Below, one piece after another: positions 7,578 to 16,431 of a stretch of DNA of 60,903 nt (positions are counted from its first letter, which is position 1; each line of letters opens with the position of its first letter). The DNA is from an uncultured Prevotellaceae bacterium (GTDB lineage: Bacteria; Bacteroidota; Bacteroidia; Bacteroidales; Bacteroidaceae). The stretch spans positions 1-60,903 of the forward strand of contig CAMJQA010000014.1 in assembly GCA_946407895.1 (NCBI GenBank), written 5' to 3'. The notes beneath the pieces are model-generated. The model was not told the origin of the DNA. It saw nothing but the letters and a program-made list of their open reading frames with translations, and did not search any database. Made by a program: the position numbers and the translations under genes.

Positions 7578-8873
7578 ATGGAAGAGAGAATATCTCCACT
7601 CAGAGGGTTCTTTGCCCTGAGTCCGCTCATCGTTTTTCTGTTACTCTATCTGGCACTGAGTGTGCTTGTGGGTGACTTCTACGCCATGCCCATTACGGTG
7701 GCCTTCCTGCTGTCATGCCTATATGCACTGGTTGTACTGAGGGGACGTTCTGTTTCTGAGCGTTTCGACGTGCTGACGGAGGGTGCCAGCTCGTCAAGCC
7801 TGATGATGATGATATGGATATTCATCCTGGCCGGTGCGTTTGCCTCCACGGCAAAGGGGATGGGAGCCATAGATGCTACGGTGAGCCTGACGCTGGCCCT
7901 CATGCCCGAGAAACTGATTCTGCCCGGCCTGTTCCTGGCCTCGTGCTTCGTTTCGCTCAGTGTGGGCACCAGTGTGGGTACTATAGCGGCGCTGACGCCT
8001 ATTGCAGCCGGAGTGGCACAGCAAACGGGACTGAGCCTGCCCATGATTGTGGCAATAGTTGTGGGCGGTGCTTACTTCGGAGATAACCTGAGCTTTATAT
8101 CGGATACTACGATTATGGCTACCCGTACGCAGGGCTGTGAACTGCGCGACAAGTTCCGCATGAACCTGCGCATAGCCATGCCTGCTGCCATCATTACGAT
8201 GATGCTATATGCCTTCATAGGATATGAGCAGAATGCAACAGCGGCAACAGGTGGAATTGACTATGTGCGTGTACTGCCCTACCTGTTCGTACTCATCGCT
8301 GCCATTGCCGGCATGAATGTCATGCTGGTGCTGACACTGGGCACTCTGATGGCCCTGGGCATGGGGTTTGCATTGGGTGCTTTTGATGTGATGGGAGGCA
8401 TGAAGGCTATGGGCGAAGGCATTATGGGCATGAGCGAGCTCATCATCGTTACGCTGATGGCTGGCGGTCTTATCGGTGTCATCCGTCAGGCAGGGGGCAT
8501 AGACTTCCTGCTGCAGCAGCTTACGCGACGCATTAGGGGGCGGCGGGGTGCCGAATGCAGCATTGCCGCACTGGTGACGCTGACTGACCTGTGCACGGCC
8601 AACAACACCATTGCCATCCTGACCGTAGGCCCTCTGGCACGCGAGATATCATCGCATTACGGTGTCGATCCGCGTCGCAGCGCCTGCCTGCTTGATACCT
8701 TCAGCTGTTTTGCACAGGGACTGATTCCATACGGTGCACAGATGCTCATAGCCTGTGGCCTGGCTTCAGTGAATCCGCTGCAGATAATACCCCATCTATA
8801 CTATCCGTATATACTTGGAATCATAGCAACCATATACATTTTTATACATCATGAACAGGAGCAAGTACATTAG
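7578..8873 (+). CDS. NhaC-type Na+/H+ antiporter
   Basis: The integral membrane protein has 431 residues and about ten or eleven hydrophobic segments. Conserved blocks of NhaC/ArsB-type antiporters are visible: SLSVGTSVGTIAALTPIAAG, then GGAYFGDNLSFISDTTIMATR, and in the second half TDLCTANNTIAILTVGPLA. The ATG at 7578 is preferred to the longer frame from 7518, because the longer frame runs through promoter-like sequence and adds a non-membrane 20-residue leader. A near-consensus box TACCTTCG (7566-7573) ends only 4 bp before the ATG, so the message may be leaderless. The lipoprotein gene overlaps its 3' end by 23 bp. Confidence 0.9.
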   Translation: MEERISPLRGFFALSPLIVFLLLYLALSVLVGDFYAMPITVAFLLSCLYALVVLRGRSVSERFDVLTEGASSSSLMMMIWIFILAGAFASTAKGMGAIDATVSLTLALMPEKLILPGLFLASCFVSLSVGTSVGTIAALTPIAAGVAQQTGLSLPMIVAIVVGGAYFGDNLSFISDTTIMATRTQGCELRDKFRMNLRIAMPAAIITMMLYAFIGYEQNATAATGGIDYVRVLPYLFVLIAAIAGMNVMLVLTLGTLMALGMGFALGAFDVMGGMKAMGEGIMGMSELIIVTLMAGGLIGVIRQAGGIDFLLQQLTRRIRGRRGAECSIAALVTLTDLCTANNTIAILTVGPLAREISSHYGVDPRRSACLLDTFSCFAQGLIPYGAQMLIACGLASVNPLQIIPHLYYPYILGIIATIYIFIHHEQEQVH

Positions 8874-9690
8874 TCTGGTGTTGGCCGCCGCACTCTGCAT
8901 GACGGCATGCACCGACCGTAAGAAACAGCCCGCCCAGGGCCTGATTATAAACGATAGCACCCTGCAGGCTGAGGGCATTACATTTGATACGCTGTCGCTG
9001 AACATAAAGAAGAACCTGATTGAGGGGCACGATGTACCCAGCTACGACATACAGTTGGTCATGCCCTTTGCAAAGGGTGAGAGTCAGCTGGCACAGGCTA
9101 TTAACCAAACCATCTGCCGCGAATACTTGGCAGGCGAATCCGTTGAGCCACGGCAGGCGATGCAGCTGTATGCCGACTCGCTCGTCAAAGTGTTTACACA
9201 GGAGTTGACTGAGTATTACGACCCCGATGAGGAAATGCCCAACAGCCAATATACATGGTACGTATCGGGTAATCTGTCGAAGAATCCCCGACCCGGCTGT
9301 ATTGCGTACTCAATATACGTGGAGACCTATCTGGGCGGTGCACATGGCTCGCATGACATCTACTATCTGAACATCGACAGCAAGACAGGCAAACGGCTTT
9401 CGAAGGCTGATGTCTTCAAGGCTGACAAAGAGGAGCAACTCTTACAGGCCATTACTATGCGGCTGGCGCACGACTACAACTGCAAGGACCGCAATGAGCT
9501 GGTGGAGAAGACCAGCATAACCATGCTGGGCGACATCTATGTTGAACAGAACTTCACACTTGAGGCTGAGGGAGTAACCTTCGTATATAACACCTATGAG
9601 ATTGCCAGCTATGCCGAGGGTACTATCTCCGTATTCATGCCCTACGAAGACCTGAAGGACTTTATGAACATGAGTTTAATTGATAATTGA
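8851..9690 (+). CDS. DUF3298/DUF4163 lipoprotein
   Basis: The protein has 279 residues. Residues 1-20 are a lipoprotein signal ending in LCMTAC, with C20 as the lipidated cysteine. Residues 55-150 and 150-275 correspond to the DUF4163 and DUF3298 (RsiV-like) region, recognised by SYDIQLVMPF, YVETYLGGAHGSHDIYYLN, then LSKADVF and TFVYNTYEIASYAEG. Members bind extracytoplasmic ligands in some bacteria (the lysozyme-binding RsiV), but most Bacteroidales copies are uncharacterised. The 23-bp overlap with the antiporter gene indicates co-transcription. Confidence 0.85.
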   Translation: MNRSKYISLVLAAALCMTACTDRKKQPAQGLIINDSTLQAEGITFDTLSLNIKKNLIEGHDVPSYDIQLVMPFAKGESQLAQAINQTICREYLAGESVEPRQAMQLYADSLVKVFTQELTEYYDPDEEMPNSQYTWYVSGNLSKNPRPGCIAYSIYVETYLGGAHGSHDIYYLNIDSKTGKRLSKADVFKADKEEQLLQAITMRLAHDYNCKDRNELVEKTSITMLGDIYVEQNFTLEAEGVTFVYNTYEIASYAEGTISVFMPYEDLKDFMNMSLIDN

Positions 9691-9745
9691 ACCTTAAACT
9701 TTGAACTTTAAACTTTAAACATTGATCTTTACCCCCTCTTGAACA

Positions 9746-10372
9746 ATGGCTTTTGAACAGATTCCCCACTATTTCCCGGGCCTGACAGCTGAGCAGGTGG
9801 AACAGTACCGGATGCTGGACGAGTTGTACCGCGACTGGAACAGCAAGATTAACGTTATATCGCGCAAGGACATAGACAACCTCTATGAGCGCCATGTGCT
9901 GCACTCGCTGGGCATTGCACAAGTAGCAAATTTCCGAGATGGTACCCGCATTATGGACCTTGGCACAGGAGGTGGCTTCCCTGGTATTCCGCTGGCCATC
10001 ATGTTCCCCAATGCGCATTTCCATCTGCTGGACTCCGTGGGCAAGAAGATACGCGTCTGTCAGGAAATAGTAGGTGCCCTGGGACTGCAGAACGTGACAA
10101 CCCAGTGGGCTCGGGCTGAGGAGGTGAAGGAGAGATTTCATTTCGTAGTGAGCCGTGCAGTGATGCCCCTGGCAGACCTTGTGAAGATAGTGCGCAAGAT
10201 TATCAGCACCGAACAGTTCAACGCCCTGCCCAACGGACTGATCTGCCTGAAGGGCGGGGAACTGGAACACGAGGTAATGCCTATGAAGCACTCGACCATG
10301 ATAACTCCGCTTTCGGACTACTTTAGTGAGGAATATTTCCAGACAAAAAAAGTTGTTTACACGCAGATATGA
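9746..10372 (+). CDS. rsmG: 16S rRNA (guanine(527)-N7)-methyltransferase
   Basis: The enzyme methylates N7 of G527 of 16S rRNA with S-adenosylmethionine. The 208-residue protein has the SAM-binding motif DLGTGGGFPGIPLA (71-84), LLDSVGKK as the next strand, and VVSRAV further on, all typical of RsmG. The short gap before it (9691-9745) is low-complexity AACTTTAAA repeats. Its stop overlaps the ATG of the MBL gene (ATGA), so the two form an operon. Confidence 0.95.
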   Translation: MAFEQIPHYFPGLTAEQVEQYRMLDELYRDWNSKINVISRKDIDNLYERHVLHSLGIAQVANFRDGTRIMDLGTGGGFPGIPLAIMFPNAHFHLLDSVGKKIRVCQEIVGALGLQNVTTQWARAEEVKERFHFVVSRAVMPLADLVKIVRKIISTEQFNALPNGLICLKGGELEHEVMPMKHSTMITPLSDYFSEEYFQTKKVVYTQI

Positions 10373-11007
10373 AAATCAAACGCTTCCAGGTTAATCCCAT
10401 CGAGGAGAACACCTACATCATCTGGGACGAAGCCTCCAGCGAGGCTGCCATTGTTGATTGCGGGGCATGGACGCAGGCAGAGCGGCAGACTATTGACAAC
10501 TTCATTAGCAGTGAGGGCTTGCACTTGATTATGGCTTTACAGACGCACTCACACTTCGATCATGTCTTTGGACTGCCCTGGCTATATGAGCAATATGGTT
10601 TGCGTCCACGCATGCATGCCCAGGAGGAAACCATCTACTATGCCATGCCCGATATGGTAAGACGGTTCGGCATCAACATGTCTGACCCTCTGCCGCGGCC
10701 TGACAAATTCCTGACAAACGGAGAACGCATCATGCTGGGCCATACCGAGATTAGCATCCTGCATACACCTGGCCACACGCCTGGCGGGATATGCTTCCAC
10801 ATCCCAGCTGATAGGCTGTTGCTGAGTGGCGATACCCTCTTTCGCGGCAGTGTGGGCCGGACCGACTTGCCCGGTGGAGATATGGAGCAACAGATTACGA
10901 GTCTCCACAGCCTGCTCACCCTGCCTGCAGAAACAACCGTACTGCCTGGGCATGGCCCGGAGACATCAATAGGATATGAGGCTCAGTACAATCCCTTTGC
11001 CCGCTAA
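10369..11007 (+). CDS. MBL-fold metallo-hydrolase (glyoxalase II-like)
   Basis: The protein has 212 residues. The metal-binding motif THSHFDH lies at 59-65; the further ligands are in HTPGHTPGG, SGDTLF and LPGHGPET, giving a complete binuclear site. This is the short, single-domain group often annotated as hydroxyacylglutathione hydrolase, but without the C-terminal glutathione-binding domain, so the substrate is unknown. It is translationally coupled to rsmG. Confidence 0.9.
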   Translation: MKIKRFQVNPIEENTYIIWDEASSEAAIVDCGAWTQAERQTIDNFISSEGLHLIMALQTHSHFDHVFGLPWLYEQYGLRPRMHAQEETIYYAMPDMVRRFGINMSDPLPRPDKFLTNGERIMLGHTEISILHTPGHTPGGICFHIPADRLLLSGDTLFRGSVGRTDLPGGDMEQQITSLHSLLTLPAETTVLPGHGPETSIGYEAQYNPFAR

Positions 11008-11034
11008 TCGTTTTTGCAACATAACATAATGTAT

Positions 11035-11071
11035 CCGGCATGGAACAATCTATATGAACATTCCATGCCGG
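11035..11071. terminator. Hairpin between convergent genes
   Basis: CCGGCATGGAA (11035-11045) pairs perfectly with TTCCATGCCGG (11061-11071) across a 15-nt loop. It sits between the rightward MBL gene and the leftward beta-helix gene and may end transcription from both sides, although the T-tract is weak. Confidence 0.6.
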
Positions 11072-11107
11072 GTATATGTTTAGCTCTGATACAGAGTGTA
11101 CTGGGCC

Positions 11108-13420
11108 TTATAGCTTTATTATCTTCTGCTCCCTTGCTACTTCTACGTTCTTGATGCCATCTAGCAACAATTTTTTCAATGCGGAGAAGTCCTTTGGGAC
11201 AACATTGTTTATCGTCATGATCAAATCGCCTTGCCGCAGTCCTTTAACGGGAAGCGGGCATTCACCCTTCCAGTTAACGGAGAATCCCGTTGCATCGAAC
11301 GGCATGCCGTAGGCAGACATGCCTTCGCCTGTGACAAAGGTCCATCGCACACCGTTAATCGTTTCCGACTTGGCTGCGCCTTGTGCCAAGGATGCTACGG
11401 CATCTGGAAGTATGGGACTTGGAGCTATGGCTTTCAGGCGGGCAGAGACAACACCAAAGTCGTCCATGCTGAAGTTCTCGAAGCCTAATGCCAAGGCTGG
11501 TGAATCATCTTGAACTCTATAGTCGCCATGCGCTGAATCGATGAACAGCGGGTTGGCAAATACAGAACACGAGTCGCAACCGCCTGCAAGATGTTTTGCC
11601 GGCACTGTATTTGGCGAGGCAAACAAATTATGGTCTATGCACGCACCCCAACGGCTGTCCTCGGGCATACCGATGGGCGCGTATTCACCGTCAAAGATGT
11701 TGCGGGTAATGACATCATCGCTGTTGGGATACCAGACATGCATGTGCATCGAGTTGCCAACGATGATGTTGTTAACCACTCTCCTATGGTATCCCTCGCG
11801 AAGTTTCAGTCCGCCGTTGAGTAACAGATTATGACAAATCAGATAGTTGGACGAACCGTCGTCGAGGTCAACATCCCAACCGTGGTCGCATCGCCAACGG
11901 TTATGGCACAGTGTATTAGAGGCCATCATGTCGAGCATCTCGCGTCCAGGATGGTCTGCTACGTTCTTAGCCGTTTCCTGCACACTGGGGTTCCAGTAAC
12001 GGTCGCGCCCCCAGGAATTGAAGCTGCCGTGATCGCCCGTCTCCAGCACTGTATTGAACACATCGCAGTTCTCAATGACATGGCCTCCGAAAGTGCCCTC
12101 GCTGATGTTTATTCCAGCACGAGGCACGTTGCATACTGTGCAATGATTGACGCGGATGCCCAGCGACATAGAAATCTGCACGCCAGCTGTCTGTTTTTCT
12201 GTGCGTCCGGTGCGCATAATCAGACAATCCTCCACAAGGCAGCGCGACGGGTAGTTGCGCGTGCGGGGACCCTGTTCCAGGTCGGTAGCCTCACTGCCTC
12301 GCTGACTATAGTCAAACAGGGGATAGCGCACGCTTCCTGGGTCACCCACGAAGACTACCCCACTCGACCCTGCTTCCTGTATGAGACAGTTGCGCACGGT
12401 GATGTCCTTGTTGTAGCGACTTACTACTACGGCATTTCCGCCTACCTGGTCGAAGTCACAGTTCTCAATCCGGCAATCCTCGGCATTCTCGAAGGTAACG
12501 GCCCCTTTGCGGCAAACAGTCCAGTCGGAGCGCAGCAGGGGTTCGCGATTCTCCATAAAGGTACGTCCTACGTGGCGGAACACGAAGCCATCCAGTGTGA
12601 TGCCGCGCACAGCCACCTCCTGAGTTCCACGGAATGCTACAAGGCAGTCTAGACGCACAGCCTCTATGACGGCATTGGTCAGGTCCTCGTCGCCAGGCAT
12701 ATAGTAAAGTTTACTCTGCTTGGCATCATAGTACCATTCACCAGGTTCGTCGAGCTCCTCGCGTATGTTCTCCACGAAGCGATACGTGTCGTGCATCTTC
12801 GAAGGCCGGTTGTTCTGCCACCCACCTTCCATAAGCAGGCCAGTGGAGTCGCGGCCCGTGATGCGCCAGTGCATATCGCCCCACAGCAAATTGTGCATGG
12901 CATGGACGTAGCCGCCCCGTGGGTCTTTCCATCGCGCTATACGTTGCGGAGAAAGGGCGTCCTCCTGCGGGCTCTCATTCTGAGCACCCAGTTTCCAGCA
13001 GTCAAAGATGTTGGCATCCTGAATGCCGGATGGATTCGGATAGCGCGCCATACGCCTTCGCACACCATTCACGAAGAGCTGGTCTATGCCTTCATAGCCC
13101 TCAAGTCGGGCCCAATAGACACCATCCTTTCCGCGCTTCCACTTCAGGCTTAATCGTTCTCCTCCACTCAACACAGCGCCCTGCGGTTCCTGGCTGTGGA
13201 AAGAAACGTGACTGTCTGCATCTGTCAGCACAACTGTGGCGGGCAGGTAATAGATGCCGGGGGCGAACCATACATTCACATGGCACTTGGCGGCCCTGGC
13301 CAAGGTCTGTGCTCTCTGGAAAGACCTGACCGGATTCGCCTGTGAACCGTCATTGTCGTCATGGCCATGGGGCGAGACATAGAGATTCAGAATGGTAAAA
13401 ATGCAGAGAAGGAATTTCAT
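11108..13420 (-). CDS. Secreted right-handed beta-helix protein, GH141-like, with C-terminal PDZ-like domain
   Basis: The protein has 770 residues. A short hydrophobic N-terminus (1-12) probably exports it; then comes LYVSPHGHDDNDGSQANPVR, the usual entry to polysaccharide-active parallel beta-helices. The middle (250-660) is a series of beta-helix rungs (RIENCDFDQVGGNAVVVS; GGHVIENCDVFNT). The block TGDHGSFNSWGRDRYW (461-476) resembles family GH141 (fucosidase and xylanase members), from memory. The last ~80 residues look like a PDZ-type domain (KGLRQGDLIMTINN). Upstream is a heptad repeat array and no clear promoter. I infer a periplasmic or surface glycan-degrading enzyme. Confidence 0.75.
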   Translation of the reverse strand: MKFLLCIFTILNLYVSPHGHDDNDGSQANPVRSFQRAQTLARAAKCHVNVWFAPGIYYLPATVVLTDADSHVSFHSQEPQGAVLSGGERLSLKWKRGKDGVYWARLEGYEGIDQLFVNGVRRRMARYPNPSGIQDANIFDCWKLGAQNESPQEDALSPQRIARWKDPRGGYVHAMHNLLWGDMHWRITGRDSTGLLMEGGWQNNRPSKMHDTYRFVENIREELDEPGEWYYDAKQSKLYYMPGDEDLTNAVIEAVRLDCLVAFRGTQEVAVRGITLDGFVFRHVGRTFMENREPLLRSDWTVCRKGAVTFENAEDCRIENCDFDQVGGNAVVVSRYNKDITVRNCLIQEAGSSGVVFVGDPGSVRYPLFDYSQRGSEATDLEQGPRTRNYPSRCLVEDCLIMRTGRTEKQTAGVQISMSLGIRVNHCTVCNVPRAGINISEGTFGGHVIENCDVFNTVLETGDHGSFNSWGRDRYWNPSVQETAKNVADHPGREMLDMMASNTLCHNRWRCDHGWDVDLDDGSSNYLICHNLLLNGGLKLREGYHRRVVNNIIVGNSMHMHVWYPNSDDVITRNIFDGEYAPIGMPEDSRWGACIDHNLFASPNTVPAKHLAGGCDSCSVFANPLFIDSAHGDYRVQDDSPALALGFENFSMDDFGVVSARLKAIAPSPILPDAVASLAQGAAKSETINGVRWTFVTGEGMSAYGMPFDATGFSVNWKGECPLPVKGLRQGDLIMTINNVVPKDFSALKKLLLDGIKNVEVAREQKIIKL

Positions 13421-13442
13421 GATCTGATGGGGAGCGGGGGGA

Positions 13443-13526
13443 GGTTATAGGTTATAGTTTATAGGTTATAGTTTATAGGTTATAGTTTATAGGTTATAGT
13501 TTATAGGTTATAGGGGGTAGGTTATA
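13443..13526. repeat. 7-bp tandem repeat array (12 units)
   Basis: Units GGTTATA and GTTTATA alternate in exact 7-bp steps from 13443, with one GGGGGTA unit before the last. The array begins 22 bp upstream of the ATG of the beta-helix gene. Slippage in such an array could change promoter or leader spacing. Confidence 0.85.
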
Positions 13527-13577
13527 GGCTTTGATTAGGAATTGCATGTTAAATGACTTACTTTCAGGTTGATACGA

Positions 13578-14162
13578 TTAGAAGGGTGATAAGGCTTTCC
13601 CGATTTTCTCCTGCAACTGTGGCATAAGGCTTTTGCGGATGCTGAGCGTCATCTGGCAATCCATATCGAAGGACTGGCTTACGATTCTGGCATCCATATC
13701 TCGAACGACCTTCATGACCTTGTTCATCAGAGGGTATTCGAAACTGAATGAGTATTCTTCGTCCACAGTACGCGTAACGATTGATGCATTGGATATAGCT
13801 TCTGCAGCTGCTGTCCGATAAGCCACGATGAGTCCGCTCGTGCCTAACTTGACTCCTCCGAAGTATCTGACTACCAGTATAATGATGTCTGTAAGCTCAT
13901 TACTGTTGATTTGTCCCAGAATGGGCTTGCCTGCCGTACCACTGGGCTCACCGTTATCATTCGAACGGAATGTCTGGCGGTCAGCTCCAAGCATGTATGC
14001 CCAACAGACATGACGTGCATCATAATACTGGCGCTGATATTGTTCGACGAGAGCCAACGCTTCTTCCACCGTTTTAACCGGGCGCGCAAAAGCAAGGAAC
14101 TTACTCCGAAGCTCGGAATAAGTTCCTTCGCTGGCTTGTTCTATGGTTCTGTACTCGTCCAA
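13578..14162 (-). CDS. yigZ: YigZ/IMPACT family protein (UPF0029)
   Basis: The protein has 194 residues. The IMPACT signature is clear: SNDNGEPSGTAGKPIL (about 67-82) and VRYFGGVKLGTSGL (about 98-111), followed by the DUF1949-type C-terminal domain. Known relatives regulate translation or have been linked to peptidase activity; the bacterial role is unsettled. The start must be TTG at 14162, because an in-frame stop lies four codons upstream with no ATG or GTG between. The stop of the DUF1015 gene is only 4 bp away. It is the last gene of the serine operon. Confidence 0.9.
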   Translation of the reverse strand: MDEYRTIEQASEGTYSELRSKFLAFARPVKTVEEALALVEQYQRQYYDARHVCWAYMLGADRQTFRSNDNGEPSGTAGKPILGQINSNELTDIIILVVRYFGGVKLGTSGLIVAYRTAAAEAISNASIVTRTVDEEYSFSFEYPLMNKVMKVVRDMDARIVSQSFDMDCQMTLSIRKSLMPQLQEKIGKALSPF

Positions 14163-14166
14163 TGAA

Positions 14167-15414
14167 TCAACTCAGTTTATGTATCACCAGTCCGCTGCGC
14201 AGTTTTGGCTCGAACCATGTTGCCTTAGGTGGCATGATATTTCCGCTGTCGGCAATGTTCATAATCTGCTGCATCGATACTGGGTAAAGAGCCAGTGCCA
14301 TCTTCATTTCGCCACTGTCCACTCTGCGCTTCAGTTCACCAAGTCCACGAAGTCCACCCACGAAATCGATGCGTTTGTCACTTCTCAGGTCCTTGATACC
14401 CAACAGCTCGTCGAGGATATACCGGCTACTGATGCTTACATCAAGGCTGTCTATAGGATCAGACTCGTCGCAGATGCCCGGCTTTAACATCAGGCTATAC
14501 CAGACGCCCTCCAGATAGAGACTGAACTGGTGCAGTTTCTCGGGCCTCCAGGGCTCTCTTCCCTTCTGCTCTACAATGAAGTTCTTGCCGAGCGCTTCAA
14601 GGAATGCCTCCCCCGTCATGCCCGCCAGGTCTTTTACCACACGGTTGTAGTCGAGAATGGTAAGCTGGCTTGCAGGGAAGCACACTGCCATGAAGTAGTT
14701 GTATTCTTCGTCACCACGATGAGCTGGGTTTAACTTAGCCTTTTCAGCACCCACCAGTGCTGCTGCAGCACTGCGGTGATGTCCGTCAGCTATATATAAA
14801 TAAGGTATGCGCGCGAAGGTCCTGGTTATCGTATCTATATCCTCAGCCTTACTTACCAGCCAGAACTGGTGGCGGAAACCGTCAACAGGCGCAATAAAGT
14901 CATACTCGGGCTCCCCGTTGGATATTCGGGCCACCAGTTTGTCGAGCACGTCATTATCGGGGTAGGCAAAGAATACGGGCTCCAGGTTGGCGTTATTCAC
15001 CCGCACGTGTTTCATGCGGTCTTCCTCCTTATCCCTGCGTGTCAGCTCGTGCTTTTTAATGACACCGTTGATGTAGTCCTCAACAGCTGCAGCCACAACA
15101 AGTCCGTACTGGGTCTTGCCGTTCATGGTTTGGGCATAGATATAGTACATCTCCTGTTCATCCTGAACCAGCCATCCTTCCTTCTGGAAACGGGCAAAGT
15201 TCTGGGCTGCACGCTCATAGACACGCGGGTCATACTCGCTTGTCCCTACGGGGAAGTCTATCTCGGGCTTGATGATATGGTAGAGGGACTTCTCGTTGTC
15301 TCCTGCCTCGGCACGTGCTTCCTCGGAGTCGAGCACATCATAGGGACGGCTTTCCACCTGCTCCACCAGGCTCTTTGGCGGACGAAGCCCTCTGAATGGT
15401 TTTATCTTAGCCAT
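14167..15414 (-). CDS. DUF1015 family protein of the serine operon
   Basis: The protein has 415 residues. The family start is KPFRGLRPPKSLVEQVESRPYD, and the conserved block YIADGHHRSAAAALV lies near residue 205. DUF1015 proteins have a ParB/sulfiredoxin-like character and regularly accompany serA and serC in anaerobes. Related archaeal proteins include ADP-dependent serine kinase, so a phosphotransfer role in serine metabolism is a reasonable guess. No serB (phosphoserine phosphatase) is in the operon. It follows serA after 20 bp. Confidence 0.9.
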   Translation of the reverse strand: MAKIKPFRGLRPPKSLVEQVESRPYDVLDSEEARAEAGDNEKSLYHIIKPEIDFPVGTSEYDPRVYERAAQNFARFQKEGWLVQDEQEMYYIYAQTMNGKTQYGLVVAAAVEDYINGVIKKHELTRRDKEEDRMKHVRVNNANLEPVFFAYPDNDVLDKLVARISNGEPEYDFIAPVDGFRHQFWLVSKAEDIDTITRTFARIPYLYIADGHHRSAAAALVGAEKAKLNPAHRGDEEYNYFMAVCFPASQLTILDYNRVVKDLAGMTGEAFLEALGKNFIVEQKGREPWRPEKLHQFSLYLEGVWYSLMLKPGICDESDPIDSLDVSISSRYILDELLGIKDLRSDKRIDFVGGLRGLGELKRRVDSGEMKMALALYPVSMQQIMNIADSGNIMPPKATWFEPKLRSGLVIHKLS

Positions 15415-15434
15415 ATAGCAAATGACTTCTTTTC

Positions 15435-16352
15435 TCAGTTAACTTTGAACCTTGTAACGCCCTTCTCCAGGAAATCTACAATCTGGTGTGCAGCAGCTAT
15501 ACCGGCATTCACATTGGCCTCGGCCGTCTGTGCGCCCATCTTCTTAGGCGTAGCAAAATAGCGTCCGGCACACTTTGCGGCAAACTCTTCGTCTGCATCG
15601 GGTTTGATGTCGGTAAGGTACTTCAGGTCAGAACGCTCCTGCATCAATTGCAGCAGGCCAGCTTCGTCAATGACTTCCTTGCGGGCTGTGTTCACCAGTA
15701 TACCGCCCTTATGCAGACGCTTTACCAGGTCGTAGTTAATGCTCTGCTTTGTCTCTGGCGTTGCAGGAATGTGCAGGGAAACGATGTCACACTGGTCAAA
15801 GAGCTCTTCCTGACAACTTGCAGCCTTTACGCCACTGATTTCAATCTCCTTTTCGGGGCAGTAGGCATCATAAGCCATTACCTCCATGCCAAATCCCTTG
15901 GCTATGCGGGCCACGTTGCGGCCTACATTACCGAAGGCCAGGATGCCCAGCTTCTTGCCCTTCAGCTCAGTACCGCTGGTGCCGTTGAAGAAGTTGCGCA
16001 CACCGAATACCAATAGTCCGAACACCAGTTCAGCCACACTATTGGCATTCTGTCCGGGCGTATTCATAGCCACAACCTTATGGTCGGTGGCAGCCTGCAG
16101 GTCGATATTGTCATACCCGGCTCCGGCACGTACCACAATCTTCAATTGCTTGGCAGCGTCCAGCACCTCGGCATCTACCTTGTCAGAACGGATAATCATG
16201 GCATCCACATCAGCCACAGCCTCCAGTAACTGGCTCTTCTCGGTATATTTCTCCAGCAGGACCAGTTCATAGCCGGCTGCATCCGTCACAGCCTTTATAC
16301 CATCTACAGCCACCTGGCTGAATGGTTTCTCTGTTGCAACAAGTACTTTCAT
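15435..16352 (-). CDS. serA: D-3-phosphoglycerate dehydrogenase (short, lysine-type)
   Basis: The enzyme oxidises 3-phosphoglycerate to 3-phosphohydroxypyruvate with NAD+, the first step of serine synthesis. From the ATG at 16352 the protein has 305 residues; the longer open frame adds a basic 32-residue leader that overlaps serC and is unlikely. The Rossmann motif is AFGNVGR (139-145), the substrate arginine is R224 in NTARKEV, and RAGAGYDNID is conserved. The usual catalytic histidine is replaced: TPKKMGAQT (268-276) has lysines where TPHxGxxT is expected, as in the type III-K enzymes described in Entamoeba. There is no ACT regulatory domain. Confidence 0.92.
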   Translation of the reverse strand: MKVLVATEKPFSQVAVDGIKAVTDAAGYELVLLEKYTEKSQLLEAVADVDAMIIRSDKVDAEVLDAAKQLKIVVRAGAGYDNIDLQAATDHKVVAMNTPGQNANSVAELVFGLLVFGVRNFFNGTSGTELKGKKLGILAFGNVGRNVARIAKGFGMEVMAYDAYCPEKEIEISGVKAASCQEELFDQCDIVSLHIPATPETKQSINYDLVKRLHKGGILVNTARKEVIDEAGLLQLMQERSDLKYLTDIKPDADEEFAAKCAGRYFATPKKMGAQTAEANVNAGIAAAHQIVDFLEKGVTRFKVN

Positions 16353-16431
16353 AAATAGATTCTTTATTTTGTTTATCGAATAATTTTCAAAAACCCGGGT
16401 TTCTTGCTTGCGCGAGGCGGGTTTAGTAAAC

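Noticed and set aside
9691..9745. AACTTTAAA-type repeats as a regulatory element
   Set aside because: Only a few short, irregular units of low complexity; insufficient to claim function.
11831..12652. 273-codon open frame on the forward strand
   Set aside because: It is antisense to the beta-helix gene and has no protein-like features of its own.
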